Translations under genes and position numbers: made by a program
The notes under the pieces: generated by a model
What the model was told of the DNA's origin: nothing
What the model saw: the letters and a program-made list of their open reading frames with translations, nothing else
Database searches by the model: none
Origin: Pseudomonas delhiensis
Lineage (GTDB): Bacteria; Pseudomonadota; Gammaproteobacteria; Pseudomonadales; Pseudomonadaceae
Reading direction: 5' to 3'
NCBI RefSeq assembly: GCF_900187975.1
Contig: NZ_FZPC01000009.1
Coordinates: 124,001-188,000, forward strand
DNA: 64,000 nucleotides
In this document: positions 34,617 through 42,579 of the stretch, in pieces
How the letters are laid out: the number at the start of each line of letters is the position of its first letter
Numbering within the stretch: position 1 is the stretch's first letter

Positions 34617-37150
34617 GCCCTGGCCTCCTGGCGTGTTACCTCGGGTGGCACGCCGCGCGTCCGCGCCCAGTACGCGCCGTCGAAGCGCGTTCGGCCATCC
34701 AGGCGCACCTGTGAGAGGTCGGCGCGGAACAGGTTGGCGCGGCTGAAGTCGGCCCCCGGCAGGCGCGCCTTGCCCAGCAGCGCCTCGATCAGGTCGGCGG
34801 CCAGCAGGCTGGCCTCGCCCAGGTCGCTGCGGATGAACAGGCAGCCGCTGGCGTCGCAGTCGTCGAAGTCGGCGCCGCGCAGGCAAGCCTCGGAGAAATC
34901 CGTCAGGCGCAGGCGGGCATGGCGGAAGTACGCCCCGGCCAGTTGGCCGCCGCGGAAACTGCATTGCTCCAGCAGGGTGCCGGCGAACACCGCGCGCTCC
35001 AGGCTGGCCTGGGGGAAGGCGCACTTGCGCAGGCTGGCGCCGCTGAAGTCGGGGCGCAGCGCGGGGCTGCCGATCCAGGCGCAATGGGCCAGGCTGGCCT
35101 GGCTGAAGTCCAGGTCGACCAGGCGGCAGTCGCGCCAGGTCAGCTTGTGCAGCTGGGCCTGCTGGAAGCGGCAACCCTGCAGCAGCGCCTCGCTGATCGC
35201 CAGGTTGTCGAGGCTGGCGCCGTCGAACAGGCAGTCGATCAGGATGACCCGCTCCAGTTCCGTCGAATGCAGGCGGGCGGCGCTGAAGTCGCAGCGCTGG
35301 AAGCGCACCTCGCCGAACAGCGCCCCGTCCAGGCAGGCCTCGTGGAAATCGGCGCCCTCGCCGAACGCCTGGGCCAGGCTCGCGCCCTCCAGCTGCGCGC
35401 CGCGCAGCGAGGCGCCGGTGAGGTCCGCGCGGGCCAGCATGGCCTCCCGGCAGTCGCCGGCGTCCAGCACGCATCTGCTCAGGTCCGCGCCTTCCAGCAA
35501 GGCCTGGCGCAGGCAGGCGCCGCGCAGGTCCAGGCCGGACAGGTCGGCGCCGGTGAGGTCCAGGCCCGACAGGTCGCGGGTGGTGCGCAGGCGTTCTTCC
35601 ACCTGCTCGCGCAGTTCCCTCGCCTGCTCCTGGGGCAGGCGCTCGGCCGCCTCCTGGGCCAGCGCCGCGCGCAGGTACAGGCGGTGCAGCAGGTCCTGGC
35701 TGTGGGCCAGGCGCTCGCCGCTCCATTGCTGCGGTTGCGCAGCGGCGTTCTCCTCCAGCAGGCGGCGCATCCGGCGAATGCCCTCCGGCCCCTTCTCCGG
35801 CGCCTGCTGGATGTGCTGGGCCGACGGCTGTTGGCGCGCCGCCTCGGCGCGCGCCAGGGCGTCGCTCTTGAGCGCCATGGCCTGGGCGTGGACCTGGTCG
35901 TAGAAGGCCGGCAGCTCGTCCAGGCGCGGCGGCGGCAGGCTCGAGGGTGGCAGGTCCGCAGGCATGTCCGCGCGCTCGCCGACGCGGGCCTGGCGCTGCG
36001 CCTGCAATTGCTGGCGCTGCGCCTCGCGACGCTTGAACTGTGGGTGCTCGAAGGCCGGCACCTCGGTGTCGAACCAGGCGCCCAGGGCCTCGGCGGGCAG
36101 CAGGTCGGCGTCGCGGAAGGCGTGCAGGGCGCCGCGTTCCTTGTCGCTGCGCTGCCGCCAGACTTGCTGGTAATGCTCCAGGCCGCGCGGCTGCCCGGCG
36201 CTTTCCAGCGCCGGCATCAGCGCCAGCACGTCGTGGGCATCGTCCTCGGCGATGGGCACGGCGGCGTGGTAGACCAGCACCATCTGCTCGCGGTGCGGGA
36301 ACAGCCACAGCGTGGTCGGGCGCAGGTCGAGCAGTTCGCAGCGCTCTTCGCCGTCCTGCTGGCGCAGCACCAGGCAGCGCGCCCGCCAGTCCGGCAGGCG
36401 GCCCTGCTGGCAGGCCTGGCTGGGGTGCATGTTGCGGATTTCGAAGGCCGCGCCCGGCGGCAGGTGGTCCTGGTCGAAACGCTGGTCGGGCGGCGCCATG
36501 TTGAAGAACCCGGCGTCGCAGTCCTCGGCGAAGCCCTGCCCACCCATCTCCGCATGGCCATCGCCGAGCAGCCGCAGGCGGCACGGCCAGTCGGCCTGCA
36601 GGGGGCCGAAACCGGCGGCGCGGCCCTCCTCCCCCGGCCGCGTCGGCCACTGCGGGTACTCGATGTTGGGCAGCGCCTGTGGTCCGGCCGGCGCCTCACC
36701 GGCGCCAGGCATGCCGCGGCCCAGCGGGTTGTCGGCGCAGCCCTCGCCGCCATAGGCCAGGTCCCAGCCCAGGCGCATCCGCTCGAAGGCCAACGGCGGC
36801 GTGCAGCCATGTTCCGGCGTCCATTGCCGGTCGCCACTCACCCGCAGCGTCTTGCGCAGCCCGCCGAGGGCCAGGCTGACCTCGCAGGCCGTCTTGTCGC
36901 GCTGGTGCGCGGTGCTGGCGAAGCCGCAGGCCAGCACCTCGGCCCTGGCCTTGGGCAGCGCCAGGTCGAGCACCCCGCCGCAGTCGGCCAGTTCCTCGCC
37001 GGCCAGCGACCAGAGCTCCGGTTCCGGCCTGAGCAGGGCCGGGCCCTGCAGGTTGGTCAGCGCCATCGTGGCGATGCCCAGGTAATGCCGTCCGGCCCAG
37101 GTATAAGGTCGGCTGAGAAGTGCGAGTCGAAATGGCTTGACGATTTTCAC
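34613..37150 (-). CDS. DUF2169 / pentapeptide-repeat fusion protein (T6SS adaptor)
   Basis: The 845-residue protein has an N-terminal DUF2169 domain (about 1-330; PFRLALLSRPYTWAGRHYLGI, RLGWDLAYGGEG, NPLGRGM, NMAPPDQRF), a charged, coiled-coil-prone Gln/Arg/Ala-rich middle (about 380-510), and a long pentapeptide-repeat beta-helix (about 520-830; DLSGLDLTGADLSGLDLRGA). DUF2169 proteins are recognized as T6SS adaptors that help load cargo onto the spike. It starts 95 bases after the small 91-residue gene and overlaps the second pentapeptide gene by ATGA. Adjacent repeat proteins of this kind suggest gene duplication with later divergence. Confidence 0.88.
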   Translation of the reverse strand: MKIVKPFRLALLSRPYTWAGRHYLGIATMALTNLQGPALLRPEPELWSLAGEELADCGGVLDLALPKARAEVLACGFASTAHQRDKTACEVSLALGGLRKTLRVSGDRQWTPEHGCTPPLAFERMRLGWDLAYGGEGCADNPLGRGMPGAGEAPAGPQALPNIEYPQWPTRPGEEGRAAGFGPLQADWPCRLRLLGDGHAEMGGQGFAEDCDAGFFNMAPPDQRFDQDHLPPGAAFEIRNMHPSQACQQGRLPDWRARCLVLRQQDGEERCELLDLRPTTLWLFPHREQMVLVYHAAVPIAEDDAHDVLALMPALESAGQPRGLEHYQQVWRQRSDKERGALHAFRDADLLPAEALGAWFDTEVPAFEHPQFKRREAQRQQLQAQRQARVGERADMPADLPPSSLPPPRLDELPAFYDQVHAQAMALKSDALARAEAARQQPSAQHIQQAPEKGPEGIRRMRRLLEENAAAQPQQWSGERLAHSQDLLHRLYLRAALAQEAAERLPQEQARELREQVEERLRTTRDLSGLDLTGADLSGLDLRGACLRQALLEGADLSRCVLDAGDCREAMLARADLTGASLRGAQLEGASLAQAFGEGADFHEACLDGALFGEVRFQRCDFSAARLHSTELERVILIDCLFDGASLDNLAISEALLQGCRFQQAQLHKLTWRDCRLVDLDFSQASLAHCAWIGSPALRPDFSGASLRKCAFPQASLERAVFAGTLLEQCSFRGGQLAGAYFRHARLRLTDFSEACLRGADFDDCDASGCLFIRSDLGEASLLAADLIEALLGKARLPGADFSRANLFRADLSQVRLDGRTRFDGAYWARTRGVPPEVTRQEARA

Positions 37151-37245
37151 GCCGTTCCCCGTTCCGTTTCGATGAGACGAAAGTGTCCTTCAGCCGCCAT
37201 TGCATGGCGGCCGTGGAAAGTCTTTTTCAATGAACGATGTCGAAC

Positions 37246-37521
37246 TTACAGATAGACCGTGAGGTCCTGGGAGTTCAACTCCAGCTTGCCCATGTTTATG
37301 CGCTGCCTGAATACCTTCAGCACGGTATGGTCGATATTTATCTTGGCCCCGGTGATGGCCAGGAGTACCGGATATATATCCGCTTCCAAGCTGGCCATAT
37401 CGATGGAAACCCCGGCAAGTTCCGCGCGTATTCCAATAAGCCCGATATCGTAGTTATAAACACGCAGGGCATTCGTGGAGAACATGTTCGCGGTCGGTGC
37501 GATCAAAGTGAATACCGGCAT
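37246..37521 (-). CDS. Small uncharacterized protein between vgrG and the DUF2169 gene
   Basis: I do not recognize this 91-residue protein. It starts 1 base after the vgrG stop (ATG at 37521), so it is almost certainly translated with vgrG. There is no signal peptide, transmembrane helix or cysteine. The sequence alternates hydrophobic and polar residues (MFSTNALRVYNYDIGLIG, KINIDHTVLKVF, GKLELNSQDLTVYL), suggesting beta-strands like those at the VgrG needle end. Base composition is more AT-rich than its neighbours. It might extend the spike or act as a chaperone; both are inference from position. Confidence 0.7.
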   Translation of the reverse strand: MPVFTLIAPTANMFSTNALRVYNYDIGLIGIRAELAGVSIDMASLEADIYPVLLAITGAKINIDHTVLKVFRQRINMGKLELNSQDLTVYL

Positions 37522-37522
37522 G

Positions 37523-39187
37523 TCAGCCCCCCAGGACAATGGTCATGTTATTGGTGATCTTGATATTCACGTCGTTGAGCACATTGGTGTTCTGGTCATG
37601 TGCCACCGTGGTGTTCTGGTCATTCTCGACCGAGATGTTCTGGTCGTTTTCCACCGAGATGTTCATATCCCTTTCCGCGTGCATGTCGAAGCGCTCGACG
37701 CCGCGGGTGTCGTCCAGGCAGAAGAAGCTCGCGTTCTGCGCCGTGCCGTCCTTGCTGCGGCTGACGATGCCCATCCTGGTGGCCTGCGCCGGCAGGTCCC
37801 AGGGCGGCATGTTGTCCTCGTTGTACACGCGCCCGGTGATCAGCGGGCGGTCCGGGTCGCCGTTGACGAAGTCGACGATCACCTCCTCGCCCACCCGCGG
37901 CACCTGCACCGCGCCGTACTTCCAGCCCGCCCACCAGCCGCTGGACACCCTCACCCAGCAGGAGCTGGTGTCGTCGCCGGCGGCGTAACGGTCCCAGTGG
38001 AAGCGCAGCTTGACCCGCCCGTACTGGTCGGTCCAGATGCTCTCGCCTTCCGGGCCGACCACCTCCGCGGTCTGCGGGCCGCTGGTCTTCGGCCAGGGCG
38101 TGAGCCGCTGCGGCCGCCAGTTGACGGTGGCCGGGATGGCGTCGAAGTCGATGCGGTGCTCGGGACGGTCCTCGCTGTTGCTGGCGTAGCTGTTCTCCTG
38201 GAAGAAGTAGCGGGCGCGGTGCACCAGGTATTGCTGGTCGTCCGCCTGCCGCGGCGCGCCCTGCAGCTGGAACACCCGGCCCGGCGCCGGGCCCAGGGAC
38301 GAGGCGCTGCCGTGCATGCTGGCGTGGCGGGCTTCCAGCGCCTGCTGGCGCACGCGCACGTAGAAGTCGCCCTGGTCGCGCTCGGTGTAGACCCCCGGCC
38401 ACTCGAACAGCCGGGCCTTGTCCTGGGCGTGGGAAGCGGGGTTCTGGCCCACGCTGAGCAGCCTGGCGCGCGGCTTGAGGTAGTTGTAGTCGTCCAGGCT
38501 GACCTGGCTGGAATGGATGGAAGCGGCCACCGTCCACTCGCGGATGCAGGCCCGCAGGTCCACCGCGCCGCCCTCGGCCAGGCGGTAGTCGATGCTGGCG
38601 TAGCCGGGCAGCGCGTCGTGCCCCTGGGGCGCGTCGGCCAGCACCAGCACGTGCTCGCCCTGCTGGTGGGTGAAGTAATAGTAGATGCCCTCGTGCTCCA
38701 TCAGCCGGCTGACGAAGGCGAAGTCCGTCTCCTGGTACTGCACGCAGTAGTTCCACACGCGGTAGCCGGCGGACAGGCGATTGACGAAGCCGATGCGGTA
38801 CTCGCCCAGCACCTGGGCGAGGATTTCCGGCACCGACTTCTCCTGGAAGATGCGGCAGTCGCTGCTCTGCGTCAGGTACCACAGCCCCGGGCGCACCAGG
38901 GCGCGGTAGATGTAGTGGCGGTTGCCGCCGGCCTCGCGGCCGGACAGCGCCATGCGCGTGATCTTGCCGTTCAGGTAGCGGCTGCTGGCCGGTATGTCGC
39001 GAATCTCCAGGGTCAGGCTCTTGCCCAGCAGCGCCGCGATATCCAGGTTGTTGTGCGGATGCAGCAAAGTAACTTCGAACTCATACAGATCGGAAAGCGC
39101 TTCCGTCCCGGAAAGGGAATGGAACAGCAACTCCCCGACACCCAGTGACTCAATATCCACCACGAACAAGCGACTCGAAAGATCCAT
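37523..39187 (-). CDS. vgrG: T6SS spike protein VgrG (TssI)
   Basis: The 554-residue protein is a VgrG without a C-terminal effector domain. It has the gp27-like base (FVVDIESLGVGELLFHSLSGTEALSDLYEFEVTLL), the gp5 OB-fold region (TDQYGRVKLRFHWDR, CWVRVSSGWWAGWKYGA, PRVGEEVIVDFVNGDPDRPLITGRVYN) and a short needle of NQN-type repeats (NISVENDQNISVENDQ, TTVAHDQNTNVL) ending at TIVLGG. Start 39187 is chosen because GGAGGA lies just upstream; a TTG start 15 bases earlier is less likely. It leads the T6SS operon and is followed after 1 base by a small gene. Confidence 0.95.
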   Translation of the reverse strand: MDLSSRLFVVDIESLGVGELLFHSLSGTEALSDLYEFEVTLLHPHNNLDIAALLGKSLTLEIRDIPASSRYLNGKITRMALSGREAGGNRHYIYRALVRPGLWYLTQSSDCRIFQEKSVPEILAQVLGEYRIGFVNRLSAGYRVWNYCVQYQETDFAFVSRLMEHEGIYYYFTHQQGEHVLVLADAPQGHDALPGYASIDYRLAEGGAVDLRACIREWTVAASIHSSQVSLDDYNYLKPRARLLSVGQNPASHAQDKARLFEWPGVYTERDQGDFYVRVRQQALEARHASMHGSASSLGPAPGRVFQLQGAPRQADDQQYLVHRARYFFQENSYASNSEDRPEHRIDFDAIPATVNWRPQRLTPWPKTSGPQTAEVVGPEGESIWTDQYGRVKLRFHWDRYAAGDDTSSCWVRVSSGWWAGWKYGAVQVPRVGEEVIVDFVNGDPDRPLITGRVYNEDNMPPWDLPAQATRMGIVSRSKDGTAQNASFFCLDDTRGVERFDMHAERDMNISVENDQNISVENDQNTTVAHDQNTNVLNDVNIKITNNMTIVLGG

Positions 39188-39214
39188 CTCTCCTCCGGCC
39201 AATTCACCACTCGT

Positions 39215-39445
39215 TTATATGAGAAAGCTGCTGGCGAAACAGTCTTTTAAACTTCCGACAAAGAATACACCCAACTTATCCGGCAACAAGCGCCAAATTG
39301 CCACAGTCATGCCAAACGACCACAGGAATTCAAATATCTCCATGCAAATCAAGGCATTGTAGAAGTCCACGAGAAAACAAATTAGCACCAGAAAAATACA
39401 AGTAACCAACAATAAAAACAGCACAATTAGATTTGTCCCAAACAT
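39215..39445 (-). CDS. Small hydrophobic protein in an AT-rich patch upstream of vgrG
   Basis: The 76-residue product has a strong N-terminal transmembrane segment (LIVLFLLLVTCIFLVLICFLV) and a second weaker hydrophobic stretch. I do not recognize it. The region is markedly AT-rich beside 70 % GC neighbours. The frame stays open upstream of the ATG to a stop near 39510 with aromatic and charged residues that look coding (about 22 codons) but no start, so the gene may be a 5'-truncated remnant. The stop lies 27 bases before the vgrG start. It could be a relic membrane or immunity protein; the ribosome site is poor. Confidence 0.45.
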   Translation of the reverse strand: MFGTNLIVLFLLLVTCIFLVLICFLVDFYNALICMEIFEFLWSFGMTVAIWRLLPDKLGVFFVGSLKDCFASSFLI

Positions 39446-39587
39446 AAAATCAAACTCATGATACTTGTCCCAAAAAAACTTCCAGAACTTGGTGCAAAAC
39501 TCCTGCCGTTACCTGCAAGGTTCAACCCACGGTGGACACTCGAACGGTTGCCGATGGCGTTTACCGCTTGCAGCGGAACCCTGGATT

Positions 39588-39622
39588 GAAAAACGCCGCT
39601 TCACCCTTCGGAGAAACGGCGT
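39588..39622 (-). terminator. Rho-independent terminator of the chemoreceptor remnant
   Basis: On the minus strand a stem of 13 positions with 11 pairs (ACGCCG...CGGCGT core, 39593-39605 with 39610-39622) is followed by TTTTT. It lies about 50 bases past the remnant's stop, as expected for the original terminator of that gene. It also separates the T6SS promoter region from anything upstream. Confidence 0.75.
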
Positions 39623-39669
39623 CTTCGCCTGATGCAGGTCCGGCGCACCGCAGCCCCTCGGCCACGACC

Positions 39670-39873
39670 TCAGACCCTGACGTGGTCCATCAGGCCCTGC
39701 TGGTGGTTCGCCAGGTCGTTCAGCGACCGGCTGATCCACGCCGACTCCCGGGCCTGGCCGGACAGCGACTCGGTCACGTCGCGGACACCCGCCACGTTGC
39801 GGTTGGTCTCCTCGACGGCGCTGGCGATCTGCAGGTTCATGTCGTTGATCACCGTCACCGCCTCGCCGCCGGC
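39670..39873 (-). pseudogene. Methyl-accepting chemotaxis protein 3' remnant
   Basis: About 67 codons encode the end of a chemoreceptor: [32 protein letters not shown]-like [20 protein letters not shown] followed by a stop. Pseudomonad chemoreceptors end in this way. Everything upstream (sensor, membrane and most of the signalling domain) is missing, and the frame runs into unrelated sequence beside the sdhB-like gene. A short internal stretch between SAVEE and NRNV also appears lost. The remnant keeps its terminator. It marks a past deletion or insertion boundary. Confidence 0.82.
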
Positions 39874-39896
39874 ATGACATGAGCGGCTGTCTCCAA

Positions 39897-40646
39897 CTAG
39901 GTGCCGCGCTTCAGCAGCATCCTCTCGATATGCCCGATGGCCGCCCGCGGCTTGAGCTTTTTCGGGCAGAAGGCGATGCAGTTGTAGATCGAGCGGCAAC
40001 GGAACACGCTGAAGGGGTCGTCCAGCGCCGCCAGCCGCGCCTCGGTGGCCGTGTCGCGGGAATCGGCGAGGAAGCGGTAGGCGTTCAACAGGCCCGCCGG
40101 GCCGATGAAGCGGTCCGGGTTCCACCACCAGGACGGGCACTGCGTCGAGCAGCAGGCGCACAGGATGCACTCGTACAGGCCATCCAGCCTGGCCCGCTCC
40201 TCCGGCGACTGCAGCCGCTCGATGGCCGGTGGTGGCTCGTCGTTGATGAGGTAGGGCTTTATCCGTTCGTACTGCCTGTAGAACGTCCGCATGTCGACGA
40301 CCAGGTCCCGTATCACCGGCAGGCCGGGCAATGGCCGGATGACGATGTCCACGTCGCCGCGCAACGGCCTGATCGCCTGCCCGGATGGCAGTTGCCCGCC
40401 GTGGAGCAGGGTCGAGACACTGGTGATGCAGGCCAGGCAGTTGGCGCCGTTGATGTTCATGCCGTCGGAGCCGCAGACGCCTTCGCGGCAGCTGCGCCGG
40501 TAGGTCAGCGTCTGGTCCTGGGTCTTCAGGTGCTCGAGCAGGTCGAGCACCATCAGGTCCTCGCCCGGCTGCAAGTCGTAGGTGTAGTCCTGCAGGCGCG
40601 GCGCTGCATCCTGTTCCGGGAGATAACGGTAGATACGGACTTTCAT
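39897..40646 (-). CDS. Orphan succinate dehydrogenase iron-sulfur subunit homologue (SdhB-like)
   Basis: The 249-residue protein resembles SdhB, the electron-transfer subunit of complex II. The [2Fe-2S] ligands ([10 protein letters not shown] ... CLAC), the [4Fe-4S]/[3Fe-4S] cysteines ([24 protein letters not shown]) and the WWNPD quinone-site residues are all kept, so it could carry electrons. It differs from housekeeping SdhB by an insertion of roughly 10-15 residues after CLACIT (around residues 80-95) and an extra cysteine in the first cluster region. No sdhA, sdhC or sdhD is nearby. ATG 40646 has GGAGG 8 bases upstream; a GTG at 40655 is less likely. It diverges from fecI across a region with a Fur box. 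Confidence 0.88.
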   Translation of the reverse strand: MKVRIYRYLPEQDAAPRLQDYTYDLQPGEDLMVLDLLEHLKTQDQTLTYRRSCREGVCGSDGMNINGANCLACITSVSTLLHGGQLPSGQAIRPLRGDVDIVIRPLPGLPVIRDLVVDMRTFYRQYERIKPYLINDEPPPAIERLQSPEERARLDGLYECILCACCSTQCPSWWWNPDRFIGPAGLLNAYRFLADSRDTATEARLAALDDPFSVFRCRSIYNCIAFCPKKLKPRAAIGHIERMLLKRGT

Positions 40647-40797
40647 CTCGCTCACCTCCGGGCCGATCTCCAGCGTGGACCTTCCAGGCGATCTGGCCAG
40701 GCCTCTGTCGGCAGCCCAGGAATTATACGACTCATCGATATGAGCAGCACCGGCAGCGGCGCCGAGTTGCTGGCCAATGGCAAGCTATGTGATGATT

Positions 40798-40816
40798 AGT
40801 ATCGATTCTCATTTAC
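40798..40816. promoter_or_regulatory. Fur box between the sdhB-like gene and fecI
   Basis: On the minus strand AATGAGAATC at the core is identical or nearly so to the Fur half-site AATGATAATC, and the full 19 bases match the consensus at about 12 positions. The site lies 52 bases before the fecI start and about 150 bases before the divergent sdhB-like start. It should repress the sigma factor in iron-replete cells, as for other iron-starvation sigma factors. Confidence 0.6.
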
Positions 40817-40867
40817 CAAAAGACTCTGATGGCCGCGGGACACCACCCAGCGGCGTGGTGACTGTCT

Positions 40868-41422
40868 GTGAGTTCATCTGCCTATGCCACTCCCCCATCG
40901 CTGGAGACGCTGTACTGCGACCATCACGGCTGGCTGCAGGCGTGGCTGCGCAGGCGCCTGGGGCACGCCAGCGATGCCGCGGACCTGGCCCACGACACCT
41001 TCCTGCGGCTGATCGGCGGGGCCAGCCAGCCGCGCTTCGCCAGCATGGCCGAAGTGCGCGCCTACCTGCGAACCACCGCCAGGAACCTGTGCATCAACCT
41101 GTGGCGGCGCCAGGAAATCGAACGCGCCTGGCTCGACACCTTGGCGGCGCTGCCGGAAGAGCAGTGCCCCTCCGCCGAGCGGCAGGCCGCGGTTCTGCAG
41201 GCCCTGGAGGAAATCAGCTGCATGCTGCAGACGCTGTCCGCCAAGGCGGCACGGGCCTTTACCCTCGCCGTGGTGTGCGATATGACCGACGACGAGGTCG
41301 GTGCGCAGCTTGGGGTTTCCGGGCGCATGGTGCGCAAGTACGTGGCCCAGGCCATGCTCGCGTGCCTGACGTTGCGCGCCGGCGAGACGGCTGCCGCGTT
41401 GCGCCAGGAGCCGCTCTACTGA
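40868..41422 (+). CDS. fecI: FecI-type ECF sigma factor (iron starvation)
   Basis: This 184-residue sigma-70 family protein has region 2 (SDAADLAHDTFLRLI, then AYLRTTARNLCINLWRR) and region 4 (LQTLSAKAARAFTLAVVCDMTDDEVGAQLGVSGRMVRKYVAQAM), in the arrangement of FecI-like factors that transcribe a partner TonB-receptor gene. It starts at GTG 40868; no strong ribosome site is visible. A Fur box precedes it, the FecR-type gene overlaps it by 1 base (TGATG), and a TonB receptor with a signalling domain follows, completing the cell-surface signalling trio. The symbol denotes the family, not citrate specificity. Confidence 0.92.
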   Translation: MSSSAYATPPSLETLYCDHHGWLQAWLRRRLGHASDAADLAHDTFLRLIGGASQPRFASMAEVRAYLRTTARNLCINLWRRQEIERAWLDTLAALPEEQCPSAERQAAVLQALEEISCMLQTLSAKAARAFTLAVVCDMTDDEVGAQLGVSGRMVRKYVAQAMLACLTLRAGETAAALRQEPLY

Positions 41423-42411
41423 TGGCGGGCCCCGGTCACGAAAGGCCCCTGCCCTCGCACGCCGTGCTGGAGCAGGCGGCCTACTGGTACGCCACCCTGC
41501 GTGACGGCCAGGCCAGCGCCCAGCAGCGCGCCCACTGGCAGGCATGGCTGGGCGCGGATCAGATGCACGAGCAGGCCTGGCGTTATGTCGAAGGCGTCAG
41601 CCGCAACTTCGAGCCGCTGCGTGGCCGGCCCGACACGCACCTGGCTGCCGATGCGCTGGGTATCGCCGCCGAACGCATGCATTCGCGTCGCCGGCTGCTG
41701 ACCGCGATGGCGGCCGTCACCACTGGCACCCTGTGCGGCTGGCTGGGCTGGCGTGAAGCGCTGCTGCCGCCCGCCCTGGTGGCCTGGGGCGCGGATTACC
41801 GTACCGCCACTGGCGAGCAACGTGCGATAACCCTGGCCGATGGCTCCCGCGCCTGGCTCAACACCGCCAGTGCCATCGACCTGGCGTTCAGTGCCCGGGC
41901 CCGCCGCGTCACCTTGCTGCGCGGCGAGGTGTTCATCGCCACCGCCAAGGGCGCGCGGCCCTTTTACGTCGAGACCGAACATGGGCGCCTGCAAGCCCTG
42001 GGCACGCGCTTCAACGTGCGCTGCGAGGGCGAGCGAACCTGGCTGGCCGTCTATGAAGGCGCTGTGGAAATACGCACTGCCAAGGGCCCCGTCCGCGTGC
42101 TGAAGGCCGGCCAGCAGGCGCATTTCAGCGCCAGCCACATCGGTGACAGCCAGGCCGCCGACGCGGCCCGTGAAGCCTGGACCCAGGGCTCGCTGCTGGC
42201 CGACAACATTTCCCTGCGCGAGGTGGTGCAGGAGCTGCGCCGCTATCGCCACGGCCACCTCGGCGTTGCCGACGAGGTGGCCGACCTGCGGGTGTATGGC
42301 AACTTCCCCATCCAGGACCCCGAGCGTGTGCTGCGCATGCTGGCCTCGGCGTTGCCGATCCGTATCGAACAGCCCCTGCCCTGGTGGGCGAGCATCGAAG
42401 CCCAGCGCTGA
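41422..42411 (+). CDS. fecR: FecR-type transmembrane sigma regulator
   Basis: The 329-residue protein has a cytoplasmic N-terminal domain (AAYWYATLRDGQASAQQRAHWQAWLGADQMHEQAW), a single hydrophobic segment near residues 95-115 (LLTAMAAVTTGTLCGWLGW) and a periplasmic FecR domain (TATGEQRAITLADGSRAWLNTASAIDL, RGEVFIATA, LGTRFNVRCEGERTWLAVYEGAV). It would sense ligand binding by the receptor's signalling domain and control the sigma factor. It overlaps fecI by one base and ends 169 bases before the receptor start. Confidence 0.93.
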   Translation: MAGPGHERPLPSHAVLEQAAYWYATLRDGQASAQQRAHWQAWLGADQMHEQAWRYVEGVSRNFEPLRGRPDTHLAADALGIAAERMHSRRRLLTAMAAVTTGTLCGWLGWREALLPPALVAWGADYRTATGEQRAITLADGSRAWLNTASAIDLAFSARARRVTLLRGEVFIATAKGARPFYVETEHGRLQALGTRFNVRCEGERTWLAVYEGAVEIRTAKGPVRVLKAGQQAHFSASHIGDSQAADAAREAWTQGSLLADNISLREVVQELRRYRHGHLGVADEVADLRVYGNFPIQDPERVLRMLASALPIRIEQPLPWWASIEAQR

Positions 42412-42579
42412 GCAAGGCGGGCAAAAAAATCGGAAAAAGGGTTCCGGGTTTCGCCTGCTCGCTGGTTTACCCAGTGAGAAGACGTGAAACATCGCCGCAT
42501 CGGTGCCTCGAGGGGCCGTATGGCATCGGCTGTCGAGGGTCTTCGCTCATCAACCCTTGTCCCCAGAGGAATGCCGTCC

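Noticed and set aside
40777-42411. A single 544-codon frame spanning fecI and fecR
   Set aside because: The true genes are a 184-residue sigma factor in a different frame and a FecR protein starting at 41422; the upstream part is not coding.
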